This document shows positions 26,414 through 34,979 of a stretch of DNA of 64,000 nt, one piece after another; position 1 is the first letter of the stretch; every line of letters starts with the position of its first letter. A program made the translations under genes and the position numbers. The notes under the pieces are model-generated. The model was not told the DNA's origin, ran no database searches, and saw only the letters and a program-made list of their open reading frames with translations. The stretch spans positions 62,001 to 126,000 of the forward strand of contig CAZTAO010000003.1 of the NCBI GenBank assembly GCA_964611645.1, in the 5' to 3' direction. This stretch comes from CAZTAO01 sp964611645. GTDB lineage: Bacteria; Armatimonadota; UBA5829.

Positions 26414-27471
26414 CGCGGGGCAGGAAGCTGAGAGTGGCAGTGCTGATGGGCGGGGTGTCAACGGAGCGGGATGTCTCGTTCTCCAGCGGGCGCCAGGTGC
26501 TTGAGGGCCTGGACCCCGACAAGTACGATGCCTTCGGAGTGGACGCTGCCCTTATGCCCGGCAGCCGGATAGACGTCTGCTACGGAGCCAATGACGAAAT
26601 AGGCGCGATAGTGGAGGCCAGGGAGGCGCTTCGCACCTCCGGCAGGGTCGGCGGAATGGAACTTATCCTGAGCGATGACCCCAGAGTGCAGCCGGACCTG
26701 GTCTTTGTAGTCCTGCACGGCAAGTACGGCGAGGACGGCACCATACAGGGGCTGCTCGATTTGTTGAATGTCCCCTATACCGGAAGCGGTGTGCTGGCGA
26801 GTTCACTCGCGATGGACAAAGGGATGACCAAGCGCATCTTCACTTCGGCGGGCATTCGCACCCCGGAATGCGTCGAGTTCTCTACCAAGCGCGGCGTCCC
26901 CGGCGAGCAAGAGCTTCTCCAGGCAGTCGGGACGCTGGCCTATCCGCTGATAGTCAAGCCAAGTCGGCAGGGATCGACCATCGGCATGACCAAGATCACG
27001 GAGGCATCACAGTTGCACCCCGCCGTTACCGAGGCGGCGCTATACGACTCTCAGATTGTGGTCGAGCGCTTCATAGAGGGGACTGAACTGACTGTCGCGG
27101 TCCTCGGCAACGAGGAAGCATACGCATTGCCCGTTATCGAGATCGTGCCGAACAAGGGATTTTACGACTACGAAGCGAAGTACACACCTGGGGCTACTGA
27201 AGAAATTGTGCCGGCGCGGATCGGTGAAGAAGACACCAAACGCGTACAATCCATTGCAGTGGCCGCGCATAAGGCGCTCGGCTGTTCCGGGGCGTCAAGG
27301 GTCGACTTTATTCTGAGTGCGGGCGAGATGTACGCGCTCGAAGTTAACACAATACCGGGGATGACCCCGACCAGTCTTCTACCAAGGGCTGCCGAAGCCG
27401 CGGGTATCAGCTTCAGCAGTTTGCTCGACAGAATTGTGGAGTACGCCCTGGAGGACAAGGCGCAACAATGA
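26410..27471 (+). CDS. ddl: D-alanine-D-alanine ligase
   Basis: About 353 aa ATP-grasp enzyme making the D-Ala-D-Ala dipeptide for MurF. 'VAVLMGGVSTERDVSFSSGRQVLEGL' is the N-terminal family mark, 'VLHGKYGEDGTIQGLLDLLNVPYTGSGVLASSLAMDKGMTK' the first substrate region, 'YPLIVKPSRQGSTIGMTK' the ATP-grasp lysine strand, 'KGFYDYEAKYTPG' the omega loop with its Tyr-Asp-Tyr, and 'LEVNTIPGMTPTSLLPRAAEAAG' the C-terminus. Start is GTG 26410, overlapping the murB stop as GTGA with GGGGGAG upstream; GTG 26404 is equally in frame. Confidence 0.95.
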   Translation: MTRGRKLRVAVLMGGVSTERDVSFSSGRQVLEGLDPDKYDAFGVDAALMPGSRIDVCYGANDEIGAIVEAREALRTSGRVGGMELILSDDPRVQPDLVFVVLHGKYGEDGTIQGLLDLLNVPYTGSGVLASSLAMDKGMTKRIFTSAGIRTPECVEFSTKRGVPGEQELLQAVGTLAYPLIVKPSRQGSTIGMTKITEASQLHPAVTEAALYDSQIVVERFIEGTELTVAVLGNEEAYALPVIEIVPNKGFYDYEAKYTPGATEEIVPARIGEEDTKRVQSIAVAAHKALGCSGASRVDFILSAGEMYALEVNTIPGMTPTSLLPRAAEAAGISFSSLLDRIVEYALEDKAQQ

Positions 27472-28286
27472 GACGAAAACAGACATCCGGCAAGCTGAAC
27501 CGGGGGAAACCCAACAGGAATTGGGCAGTGAAGAATCGCCCCAAGCCGAACTGGAAGCTGCTGCTCACGGTTTTCTTCGTGTCTACCGTGGTTGCGTTGG
27601 GCTCAACCTACATCTCAACAACCCCCAGGCTGGTGGTGAACAAGGTAGTGGTCACGGGAGTTACCTGGGCGGACAGCGCGGCGATTACGGCTGCCGGCCG
27701 CCAGGCCGAGGGCAGCAACGTGCTGTTCTTCAACAAGAAACCTATCGCGGATGCCATACTGGAGATGCCGGAAGTTGAGAGCGTTCGGGTGGATAGAGTC
27801 CTGCCGAAGACGGTGAAGCTCAGAGTTCAAGAGCGCAAGCCCTGCGCTCTGCTCAACGATGGCAAGAAGATGTTCTTGGTGGACGATGCCGGTGTGGCAT
27901 TCCATCAGGTGTCCAAGCCTGCCCCGGGATTCACGGTAATTGCTGTTCGTGGCCCGCTGGCGTCCGGCGACGCTGTCGGCAAAACCTCAATGGAAGCTTG
28001 TCTTGCCTTGGAGGCGCTGAGGTGCGCGGTCAAGGAGCGGTTGAGCGTGCGCAAAATCCTCGTTGACCCAGACGGTGATATATGCTTAAATATGATGGGT
28101 GGATTCGATGTCAAACTGGGTCAGGCGCAGGAGATTCCAAGGAAAATGAAGCTCGTGCGCAAAGCCCTGGAAGGCAAGCCGGAACTCGCAACAGACGCGA
28201 AGTACATTGACGTAAGCTGTCCTAAGTACCCGGCCTGGTTGCCCAAGAGCGCCTCAGTAAATGCAATGCTAAATTCGGGCGGGTAG
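27468..28286 (+). CDS. ftsQ: Cell division protein FtsQ/DivIB
   Basis: 272 aa bitopic divisome protein. A Lys/Arg-rich cytoplasmic tail (residues 1-30), one membrane span (about 31-49), then a POTRA domain from about residue 55 ('VVNKVVVTGVTWADSAAITAAGRQAEGSNVLFFNKKPIADAILEMPEVESVRVDRVLP') and a beta domain ('VQERKPCALLNDGKKMFLVDDAGVAF'). It links FtsL to early division proteins. ATG overlaps the ddl stop (ATGA). Confidence 0.92.
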   Translation: MRRKQTSGKLNRGKPNRNWAVKNRPKPNWKLLLTVFFVSTVVALGSTYISTTPRLVVNKVVVTGVTWADSAAITAAGRQAEGSNVLFFNKKPIADAILEMPEVESVRVDRVLPKTVKLRVQERKPCALLNDGKKMFLVDDAGVAFHQVSKPAPGFTVIAVRGPLASGDAVGKTSMEACLALEALRCAVKERLSVRKILVDPDGDICLNMMGGFDVKLGQAQEIPRKMKLVRKALEGKPELATDAKYIDVSCPKYPAWLPKSASVNAMLNSGG

Positions 28287-28287
28287 G

Positions 28288-29046
28288 ATGTCTGCAATAT
28301 CACCGCATTCTCGCGGCAAGTCTTGGGTGTTCCAAGTGACGGCGCTGTGCATCGTCTTGGGAGTCCTTATGGGTCTTTCACTCAAGACACAGAGGCAGGC
28401 GGTTATAGAAGACATACCCATACGCATGCCCGACGTCCGTGCCGCCTATCGTATCCTCAAGAGAGACAACCTCAAACTCCAGAAAGAGCTTGCGGAGTCC
28501 AATCTGCGAGTTGAAGAGCTGGCCAAGCAGCAGGCTGCTGGTGTGAGCGGCGCCAAGAGCCTGGAAGCGTCCCTCAACGATGCGAAAGTGCTTGCCGGGA
28601 CGGTGGCGGTCAGGGGAACTGGGATTACGGTGACGGTAAGGGATAGCCCCAAGCTGATGCCCAACGAGACCCGCGAGGAAGTCATCCGGCAGTATGTAGT
28701 TCACGACTACGACATCAGGGCCATTGTAAACGAGTTGTTCGCCTCGGGGGCTGAGGCTGTCGCCATCAACGACCAACGGATGATTGCTATATCATCTATC
28801 CGCTGCGTCGGCCCTGTGGTACTGGTGAATTCAGTGCAGGTGGGGCCGCCCTACGTGATCAGGGCCATAGGCGATTCCGACGTTCTCGAGAAAGGTCTGA
28901 CACTGCCCGGAGGGGTGGCCGATGGCCTGTTTCTTCTGGATATGATTGAAGTCAAGAAAGTAGCTGCTGTCGTGGTGCCGGCGTACACGGGCATATCGAA
29001 ATTCCGGGTTGCGAAACCCATCTTGCCGCAGACGAGAAATAAATAG
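28288..29046 (+). CDS. DUF881 membrane-anchored protein (YlxW/YlxX-like)
   Basis: 252 aa. N-terminal span (about 13-31) followed by a coiled coil (about 50-85, 'RILKRDNLKLQKELAESNLRVEELAKQQ') and a globular DUF881 domain with 'GTGITVTVRDSP', 'VHDYDIRAIVNELFASGAEAVAINDQRM' and 'PPYVIRAIGD'. In Bacillus relatives such genes sit between divIB and ftsA, as here. Molecular role is unknown; the coil and topology resemble division scaffold proteins. Starts one base after the ftsQ stop. Confidence 0.9.
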   Translation: MSAISPHSRGKSWVFQVTALCIVLGVLMGLSLKTQRQAVIEDIPIRMPDVRAAYRILKRDNLKLQKELAESNLRVEELAKQQAAGVSGAKSLEASLNDAKVLAGTVAVRGTGITVTVRDSPKLMPNETREEVIRQYVVHDYDIRAIVNELFASGAEAVAINDQRMIAISSIRCVGPVVLVNSVQVGPPYVIRAIGDSDVLEKGLTLPGGVADGLFLLDMIEVKKVAAVVVPAYTGISKFRVAKPILPQTRNK

Positions 29047-29114
29047 GCCCAATTTGTGGCCGGCAAACGTCAATTCTGGTTTTTTTGTGTTGTAGTTTTC
29101 GGTGGGGACGTGTT

Positions 29115-29468
29115 ATGATTTGGCTGCCAATAATCGGTTTTCTGCTGGGGATTCAGGTCTTTTGGCTTGACGTTACGATCCCGCCGGACTATGGTAGCTA
29201 CCTTGCTCTGGCCACTCTGGCCGGTCTGGACGCTGTTTTTGGGGGAATCCGGGCTGGGATAGAAGGCAAGTTCCACGACGATATTTTCATATCGGGATTC
29301 GTGGCGAATACTTGCCTCGCCGCGCTGTTGGCTTACTTGGGCGATCAAATAGGTGTCGATTTGTTTCTTGCGGCGGTTGTGGCGCTTGGAGGAAGGGTTT
29401 TCCTGAACCTTTCGCTAATTAGACGCTACTGGTTGACACAAGCGGCGGTCAGCAGGAACCGAGGTTAG
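29115..29468 (+). CDS. sbp: Small basic protein Sbp (DUF1290)
   Basis: 117 aa, three predicted membrane helices. 'TIPPDYGSYLALATLAGLDAVFGGIRAGIEGKFHDDIFISGFVANTCLAALLAYLGDQIGVDLFLAAVVALGGRVFLNLSLIRR' split across its helices is diagnostic of DUF1290. The family sits before ftsA in Firmicutes, Actinobacteria and relatives; function unknown. The start is taken at the ATG at 29115 ('MIWLPIIGF'), not the in-frame upstream codon at 29085. Confidence 0.9.
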   Translation: MIWLPIIGFLLGIQVFWLDVTIPPDYGSYLALATLAGLDAVFGGIRAGIEGKFHDDIFISGFVANTCLAALLAYLGDQIGVDLFLAAVVALGGRVFLNLSLIRRYWLTQAAVSRNRG

Positions 29469-29502
29469 ATTCAACCAGTCGAGAACACTCCGGGGGCATG
29501 AC

Positions 29503-30726
29503 TTGGGGCAGAGAGATTACATTGCTGGTCTTGACGTTGGAACGACGAAGGTCTGCTGTGTGTTGGCCGAGGCCGACTCAGAGAAGCAGTCAATCGACGT
29601 TATCGGAGTGGGCATGGTGCCATGCAGCGGCTTGCGCAGGGGCGTGGTCGTTGACTTGGACGCCACCACCCAGGCTATCGAAGACGCAGTAGAGGCCGCG
29701 AGGCGAATGGCCGGCAGCATATCCATACGCTCAGTCAGCGTTGGAGTTACCGGTGAGCATATTACCTCGCTCAACAGCCGTGGAATAGTCGCTATTACCT
29801 CGCCGGACAGAGAAGTGAGCCAGAGCGATGTTGAACGCGCGATTGAGAATTCGCGTGTGATCGTTCTGCCACCCGAGCAGGAAATCATTCATGCCATCGC
29901 GAGGAAATACATCGTTGATGGGCAGGATGGTATCAAAGACCCGGTGGGGATGTCCGGCAGCAGGCTGGAAGTAGAAACACACATCATCACCGGCAAGAGC
30001 ACATTCCTGGACAACGTGATCAGGTGCGTTGGGCGAGCCGGTCTTGCCGTGGAATCCACGGTCCTTGAGCCGATTGCCACCAGCGAGGCCGTCCTGATAG
30101 AGGGCGAAAAAGACATCGGCGTTGCGATGGTAGACATTGGCGGCGGCACTACCGACGTCGCTGTCTTCACCGAAGGGGAGATTGCCTATACGGCGGTGAT
30201 TCCCATCGGCGGGCGATCCGTGACCAACGACATCTCCATAGGCCTGAGAGCTTCATTCGAGGACGCCGAAACGGCGAAGCTGGCGTATGGCTGCGCGCTG
30301 ATGGAGCAGACCGGGGACGACGAAGTATTCAGCATAAGCCGACTGGGCCTGGACGAACTTCAGGAACTGCCTCGGGAGATGCTGGTCAAGATAATTGAGC
30401 CGCGAATGCGCGAGATTCTTGAACTGGTGCAGCGCGAGCTCGAAAAGAGCGGCGCTCTGCTTCCTGGTGGGGTGGTTCTCACCGGCGGCGGTTCCCTTAT
30501 GCCCGGAAGCATCGACCTGGCGACCGAGGTTTTGAGCTTGCCCACGAGGCTGGGGACTCCCAGGAACGTGGGTGGATTGAGTGATACTGTTGATACTCCG
30601 ATGCACGCGACTGCAGTCGGATTGGTTGGTTTCGCGGCCAGGCAGCATGGCGGCGATAGAGAACAAAGGGTGGTAGACAAAGTCGGGCGCGGGCTGATTG
30701 CGTGGCTGCGCAGGCTTTTTGGTTAA
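29503..30726 (+). CDS. ftsA: Cell division protein FtsA
   Basis: 407 aa actin-fold ATPase that tethers FtsZ to the membrane. 'YIAGLDVGTTKVCCVLAE' is the phosphate-1 motif, 'VSVGVTGEHITSLNSRGIVAI' part of the 1C domain, 'VAMVDIGGGTTDVAVF' phosphate-2, 'VVLTGGGSLMPGSIDLA' the adenosine motif. The C-terminus 'KVGRGLIAWLRRLFG' is a good amphipathic membrane-targeting helix. It starts with a TTG at 29503 after CCGGGGG. 38 bp before ftsZ. Confidence 0.96.
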   Translation: MGQRDYIAGLDVGTTKVCCVLAEADSEKQSIDVIGVGMVPCSGLRRGVVVDLDATTQAIEDAVEAARRMAGSISIRSVSVGVTGEHITSLNSRGIVAITSPDREVSQSDVERAIENSRVIVLPPEQEIIHAIARKYIVDGQDGIKDPVGMSGSRLEVETHIITGKSTFLDNVIRCVGRAGLAVESTVLEPIATSEAVLIEGEKDIGVAMVDIGGGTTDVAVFTEGEIAYTAVIPIGGRSVTNDISIGLRASFEDAETAKLAYGCALMEQTGDDEVFSISRLGLDELQELPREMLVKIIEPRMREILELVQRELEKSGALLPGGVVLTGGGSLMPGSIDLATEVLSLPTRLGTPRNVGGLSDTVDTPMHATAVGLVGFAARQHGGDREQRVVDKVGRGLIAWLRRLFG

Positions 30727-30764
30727 GATTACACGTTTTGCATAATTTTGAGGGAGGCTGAGTA

Positions 30765-31856
30765 ATGTTGGCAGATTCCAATGGCGCTTACGCGAAGATC
30801 AAAGTGATAGGAATCGGTGGCGCGGGTATGAACGCCGTCGATAGAATGATCGATGCGGGACTGGAGGGTGTTGAGTTTCTTGCTATGAACACCAACCTTC
30901 AGGGGTTGGAGTTGTGCAAGTGCGTGAACAAACTCCACATAGGCCCTACCCTCACCAGAGGGCTTGGCGCCGGAGGCAATCCGGAGCTGGGCAGACAATC
31001 TGCCGAAGAGAGCATGCCGGAGATCAAGCGGCTGCTGGACGGCGCAGATATGGTCTTCGTGGCCGCCGGAATGGGCGGTGGCACGGGAACAGGCGCTGCT
31101 CCGATAGTTGCTCAGTTGTCCCGCGAGCTGGACATCCTCACGGTTGCCGTTGTTACGAAGCCCTTCGTATGGGAAGGCGCGAAGAGGGCCAGAGCTGCCG
31201 AGAAGGGTATCGCCGAACTCAGAGAAGTCGTCGATACTCTGATTGTTGTTCCCAATGACCGGCTCATCGACGTGGTCGAGAAGAAGACCACATTCCAGGA
31301 AGCTTTCCGCATAGCCGACGAGGTCCTGCGGCAGGGAGTCCAGGGCATCAGTGACATCATCACCGTGCCTGGTATGATAGACGTCGACTTCAACGATGTC
31401 CGCTCCATCATGGCCAACCAGGGCACCGCGCTTATGGGCATCGGCGTGGGCAGCGGCGAAGACAAGGCTGTTCGGGCCGCTGAGATGGCGTGCAAGAGCC
31501 CGTTGGTTGAAACCACCATCGACGGCGCCAAGGGCATTCTTATGAACGTCACCGCCGGGCCCGACATCACGCTGGCCGAGATCCACGAGGCGGCGGAGAT
31601 GGTCAGCAAGGCGTGCGACACGGACGACGCCAACCTCATCTTCGGCGCGGTCATCGATCCGTCGATGAAGGATGAGGTCAGGATCACGATAGTTGCAACC
31701 GGATTCGATTCCAGAGAGCGGACAAAGGTTGCGGTTGCAGCCCCCGGAGCAAAGGCCGAGCAGAGCAAACGAGGGGTGTTTGAGGTCCCGGAGACCCCTG
31801 TGTCCGGTAACGATGAACTGGAGATCCCCACATTCCTGCGCAACAACTCCAGATAA
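30765..31856 (+). CDS. ftsZ: Cell division GTPase FtsZ
   Basis: 363 aa tubulin homologue that forms the Z ring. 'KVIGIGGAGMNAVDRMI', the signature 'GMGGGTGTGAAPIVAQL', T7 loop 'MIDVDFNDVRSIM' and 'AFRIADEVLRQGVQGISDII' are all present. The short linker ends in the conserved C-terminal peptide 'LEIPTFLRNNSR' that binds FtsA. GAGGGAGG lies 8 nt upstream of the ATG. Last gene of the cluster; a strong terminator follows. Confidence 0.98.
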   Translation: MLADSNGAYAKIKVIGIGGAGMNAVDRMIDAGLEGVEFLAMNTNLQGLELCKCVNKLHIGPTLTRGLGAGGNPELGRQSAEESMPEIKRLLDGADMVFVAAGMGGGTGTGAAPIVAQLSRELDILTVAVVTKPFVWEGAKRARAAEKGIAELREVVDTLIVVPNDRLIDVVEKKTTFQEAFRIADEVLRQGVQGISDIITVPGMIDVDFNDVRSIMANQGTALMGIGVGSGEDKAVRAAEMACKSPLVETTIDGAKGILMNVTAGPDITLAEIHEAAEMVSKACDTDDANLIFGAVIDPSMKDEVRITIVATGFDSRERTKVAVAAPGAKAEQSKRGVFEVPETPVSGNDELEIPTFLRNNSR

Positions 31857-31878
31857 GTCGACAAACAGAACAACATTC

Positions 31879-31910
31879 AAAGCCGGGAGCGCAGGTCGCT
31901 TCCGGCTTTT
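31879..31910 (+). terminator. Rho-independent terminator after ftsZ
   Basis: AAAGCCGGGAGCG (31879-31891) pairs with CGCTTCCGGCTTT (31897-31909) with one G-T wobble and a CAGGT loop; the 3' arm ends in TTTT. It closes the 30-kb dcw/Tad run. Confidence 0.9.
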
Positions 31911-31950
31911 GTACGAGTGAGTTTAGTTCTGCGGGAGATGGTGCCGCTAG

Positions 31951-32070
31951 TGCTGAGTAGGCCCGCAGGCGGTATCGAAGCACGGGCAAGCAGAGGAGCC
32001 GCCCTTCGATACGCCGCTCGTTCCCTTCGCTCCGCTCAGGGCAGCGCCTCGCGCCTACTCAGGGCTAACG
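31951..32070. repeat. Nested palindromic element downstream of ftsZ
   Basis: Outer arms TGAGTAGG / CCTACTCA (31954 and 32054) enclose inner arms GTATCGAAG / CTTCGATAC (31972-31980 and 32004-32012), with CGCTCCGCTCAGGG-type filler. No other full copy was seen in the window. It explains the short open frame across 31917-32141, which I do not call as a gene. Confidence 0.6.
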
Positions 32071-32140
32071 GGATGGTGTGCGCGCGGAACACTGAACTCT
32101 CTCTTGTGCGTAAAGAGCGGGCATGTAATCGGAGGCGGTA

Positions 32141-32704
32141 ATGGAAGACGCTGCTATGTTTGATCCGGATTTCTGGGCCGGGGTGCTCCAGCGCTACGGA
32201 CTGCGCGCTATTCAGTCAGCCGCGATGATAGTGGTGATCGTTGCACTGTATCACGTGGTCAAGTATGTCGCCCACAGGATGATAGACCGGCTGGTCAAGC
32301 CGAGCGTGGCGACTGCCAGGAATGCTGAGGTCAGCGAACCCAGGGTTCTGGCTCTGCGGTCGGTGCTGAAGAGCGGGCTTGCGTTTGTGCTGGGGTTTGT
32401 TGCAGCGATCATGGCGCTGCAGTCCGTGGGGATTAACATTGTGCCGCTGCTGACCACAGCCAGCGTTGCCGGTCTGGCGGTAGGTTTTGGCGCTCAGCGA
32501 CTGGTAAAGGACGTTATTTCCGGGTTCTTCATCCTGATGGAGGACCAGTACGGCATAGGGGACCAGGTGGTCATCAACACCGTTCCCGGGGTGGTTGAGG
32601 AAGTGGCGATGCGCATCACCCGGATTCGTTCGGAGGACGGCGGTTTGCACACATTCTCAAACGGCGACATAGTAACAGTATGTAACAAGTCGAGGTCCGT
32701 ATAG
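32141..32704 (+). CDS. Short MscS-family mechanosensitive channel
   Basis: 187 aa. Membrane helices near 20-42 and 70-95, then the pore helix TM3 'TTASVAGLAVGFGAQRLVKDVISGFFILMEDQYGIGDQVVI', the hallmark of MscS, and the start of the beta domain 'GVVEEVAMRITRIRSEDGGLHTFSNGDIVTVCNKSR'. The protein then stops, lacking the C-terminal alpha/beta portal domain of full-length homologues. It may be a natural short form or a recent truncation. GGAGG 5 nt before the ATG supports the start. Confidence 0.85.
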   Translation: MEDAAMFDPDFWAGVLQRYGLRAIQSAAMIVVIVALYHVVKYVAHRMIDRLVKPSVATARNAEVSEPRVLALRSVLKSGLAFVLGFVAAIMALQSVGINIVPLLTTASVAGLAVGFGAQRLVKDVISGFFILMEDQYGIGDQVVINTVPGVVEEVAMRITRIRSEDGGLHTFSNGDIVTVCNKSRSV

Positions 32705-32801
32705 GCCGCGTGGGCTTTGTGGCTCACACGTACGGCGTCTGGCATTCCACTCTCCATAGTTGTAGAATGGACTTGGCAATCGGTAGTTTTGTTGGAGGAA
32801 G

Positions 32802-33500
32802 TTGTTGAGGGAAGATGTAACGGTTTGCGCGGCTGAGGTTGGCGGCGAGGAAGTAAGCAGCCTGTATTGCACGTTCAGGCGTCAACTGCGCGACCGCGAC
32901 GAGCTTCTGCTCGAGACGCTGTTGGCGATGCTGGCAATGCCCTCGGATGCTTTTGCTAACCGCTGCGAGGCCGCGTTTGTCGCGGAAGACGAGTTGGAGC
33001 GCACGGTCTTCGAGGACTGCAGCGCATACTACTCAGTGCTTTCAGAGATATACCACAAAGTGTCGGTTATCTGCGACTACTTCGATCTTGACGACGAACC
33101 CGGGGACAATGAGTTCTCGTTCGTCAAAGATGCCGTAAACGAGGCCGCTGCTCGAGTGGAATGCAGGTCGGACATCCCGGACGAGCTTGCGGGCTTTCTG
33201 TCCGACGAACTGACCAAGTACGCCAAGCAGTATGAGGTTGTCGAGAGCCTGTTGTTCACCCCCAATGTAATCCCCGAGCCAATGACCCCATTCAAGTCCA
33301 TTCGGGGCCTGATGGACTACTACCTCACCGCTGCAGATACCGTCCTATGCCTTGTCTACTTCCGGGACCCCCAGTGCCTGATCCGATCCGGCTATCTGGA
33401 CGAGCAGGCGCTGCGCCTCGATGGTATAGAGTTCATCCTGAATGAGATGCGCGAGCAGTTGTTCGCCAGCACGCGCAGGCTGCTGGAGGTGAGCTGTTGA
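32802..33500 (+). CDS. Unknown acidic soluble protein
   Basis: 232 aa, not recognised. It is acidic, rich in Asp/Glu and helix-forming residues, with no signal peptide or membrane span. Cysteines are scattered (for example 'FEDCSAYYSV', 'VICDYFDLDD') without a metal-site spacing. GGAGGAAG precedes tandem TTG codons at 32802 and 32805. The last codon overlaps the start of the LptD-like gene as TTGA, so the two are translationally coupled and probably act in the same process, which would be outer-membrane assembly if the neighbour is correctly assigned. Confidence 0.8.
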   Translation: MLREDVTVCAAEVGGEEVSSLYCTFRRQLRDRDELLLETLLAMLAMPSDAFANRCEAAFVAEDELERTVFEDCSAYYSVLSEIYHKVSVICDYFDLDDEPGDNEFSFVKDAVNEAAARVECRSDIPDELAGFLSDELTKYAKQYEVVESLLFTPNVIPEPMTPFKSIRGLMDYYLTAADTVLCLVYFRDPQCLIRSGYLDEQALRLDGIEFILNEMREQLFASTRRLLEVSC

Positions 33501-34873
33501 GCCGCCTGTCGGGCATTGTGTGCGTGATGGCCGCTTTCTGCCTGTGTTCTCAGGCAGGAGCGCAGGTTAGCGGTCCGCTCACGCTTCGTCCTGCCGTCCC
33601 TGAAGACAATGTGGAGTCTGTCACGATGGAAGCTCCTCTGATAGAGGCAAACGACACCGTGTTCACCGCCCAGGGCGGCGTCCGGTTCACCAGCGGGGAG
33701 AAGCGGGCAAGGGCCCAGAAGATAGCGTACAACACCGCCACCTCAACCGGGCAGATGCTCAATGCCAGGTTCACCACCTGCAACGAGGAGAACCCTCACT
33801 ATTATCTCTCCGCCAGAAGCATCGTGCTTGGGGCCGGCAACTGGGTGAGCACACGAGGGGCCTCGCTGACTTTGTTCGGGGTGAAAGTGATCACTCTTCC
33901 CATGCTCAGCTTCCGGGTTGGCAACAGGCAAGGTGGCAGCACGCTCCCCACTCCGGGTTACGACAGCAGAGACGGGATCACGCTTGGGCATAGCTTTGTC
34001 CTGATGGACAGCCCCCGCAGCACGGCAGTCGCAGGCATCAAGCTCACCGCCAAACATGGCTACCAGCTTGAGATGACCGCTCAGCACGGGCTGGACGGTC
34101 TCCTTTCCAGGCCGCCGGGCAGGCTGCTCAGATACGACTCGCTTCAGAATGAAGTCCGAGATGTTTCCGCGAAAGACGGGCCGTTGAGCTGCCTTGCAGA
34201 TTTACACTCGTCCAGGCTAACGGCGTTCGGTTCACTATCTTTGCGTTCTCGGGCGACTGACTTGCACAACACCAGCCTGGTCTACTACAAGCGCCCGGAG
34301 GTTGGTCTGTATTACGTTCCCAGGCATGTGAACCTCTGCGGAGCCGGGATGGATCCTCGTCTCCAGTTGCTGCCGGAGATTGTTGCCAGTTGGGGTAGAT
34401 ATGCTGAGATTCCTAACCCCTTCGGCACGGTGGGCAGGACAGGCGCATCGGTCTCACTTCCGGTCCGCGCGTTCAAGATGTCGCCGGATTCGGCTGTGCA
34501 ACCGATACTGACCTATAGCTGGGCAGAGTACTCCACGGGGTCGACATATCGGGTCTTTGGTTGGGGCTTGGACTACAGCAAGATTTTCAGAGACGGGTCG
34601 TTTGCCACTCTGCGCTACACCCAGAAGAATGACTCGGGCTTCACCCCATTTGAGTTCGACGATCTGGATTACAGCAAGGTGTTGGAGATCGGCGCCCAGT
34701 TGAGAAGGGGACGGCATACTTACGGCTTTGTGGGCAGTATGGATGCAAGCAGAGGCACACTCGAAGACTGGGAAGCAATCTACGGCTACAGACTGGACTG
34801 CCTCGCCGGCGTCGTGTCCTGGAACGGCCGCTACAAGCAATTTCGATTCGGGGTGGACCTGCTGGGGTTGTAG
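33497..34873 (+). CDS. LptD/OstA-like outer-membrane protein
   Basis: 458 aa with an N-terminal signal sequence ending near 'SQAGAQ'. 'APLIEANDTVFTAQGGVRFTSGEKRARAQKIAYN' is an OstA-type beta-jellyroll repeat; 'YYLSARSIVLGAGNWVSTRGASLTLFGVKVITLPMLSF' and 'PGYDSRDGITLGHSF' match the LptD junction between jellyroll and barrel. The rest is a beta-barrel-like alternation ending in aromatic-rich strands. LptD inserts lipopolysaccharide into the outer membrane. At this length it would be a short family member, and no partner lptE is visible. TTG start with GGAGG upstream, overlapping the previous stop. Confidence 0.75.
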   Translation: MSRLSGIVCVMAAFCLCSQAGAQVSGPLTLRPAVPEDNVESVTMEAPLIEANDTVFTAQGGVRFTSGEKRARAQKIAYNTATSTGQMLNARFTTCNEENPHYYLSARSIVLGAGNWVSTRGASLTLFGVKVITLPMLSFRVGNRQGGSTLPTPGYDSRDGITLGHSFVLMDSPRSTAVAGIKLTAKHGYQLEMTAQHGLDGLLSRPPGRLLRYDSLQNEVRDVSAKDGPLSCLADLHSSRLTAFGSLSLRSRATDLHNTSLVYYKRPEVGLYYVPRHVNLCGAGMDPRLQLLPEIVASWGRYAEIPNPFGTVGRTGASVSLPVRAFKMSPDSAVQPILTYSWAEYSTGSTYRVFGWGLDYSKIFRDGSFATLRYTQKNDSGFTPFEFDDLDYSKVLEIGAQLRRGRHTYGFVGSMDASRGTLEDWEAIYGYRLDCLAGVVSWNGRYKQFRFGVDLLGL

Positions 34874-34915
34874 TATCCCCACCGAGACACAACCCCCAAC
34901 ACCCAGCAGGCCGCG

Positions 34916-34944
34916 TTGCCAAAGGGCCTCTCGCTTGCTAGAAT
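34916..34944 (+). promoter_or_regulatory. Sigma-70 type promoter for the dCMP deaminase operon
   Basis: TTGCCA (34916-34921) and TAGAAT (34939-34944) are separated by exactly 17 bp. A transcript would start about 30 nt before the TTG start codon, leaving room for GGAGAG. Confidence 0.7.
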
Positions 34945-34979
34945 ATGGTTGTTGATGAAAACCCCTTGGAGAGTTCTTC

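Noticed and set aside
31917..32141. Short plus-strand frame after ftsZ
   Set aside because: Coincides with the nested palindromic repeat and has no ribosome site or homology.
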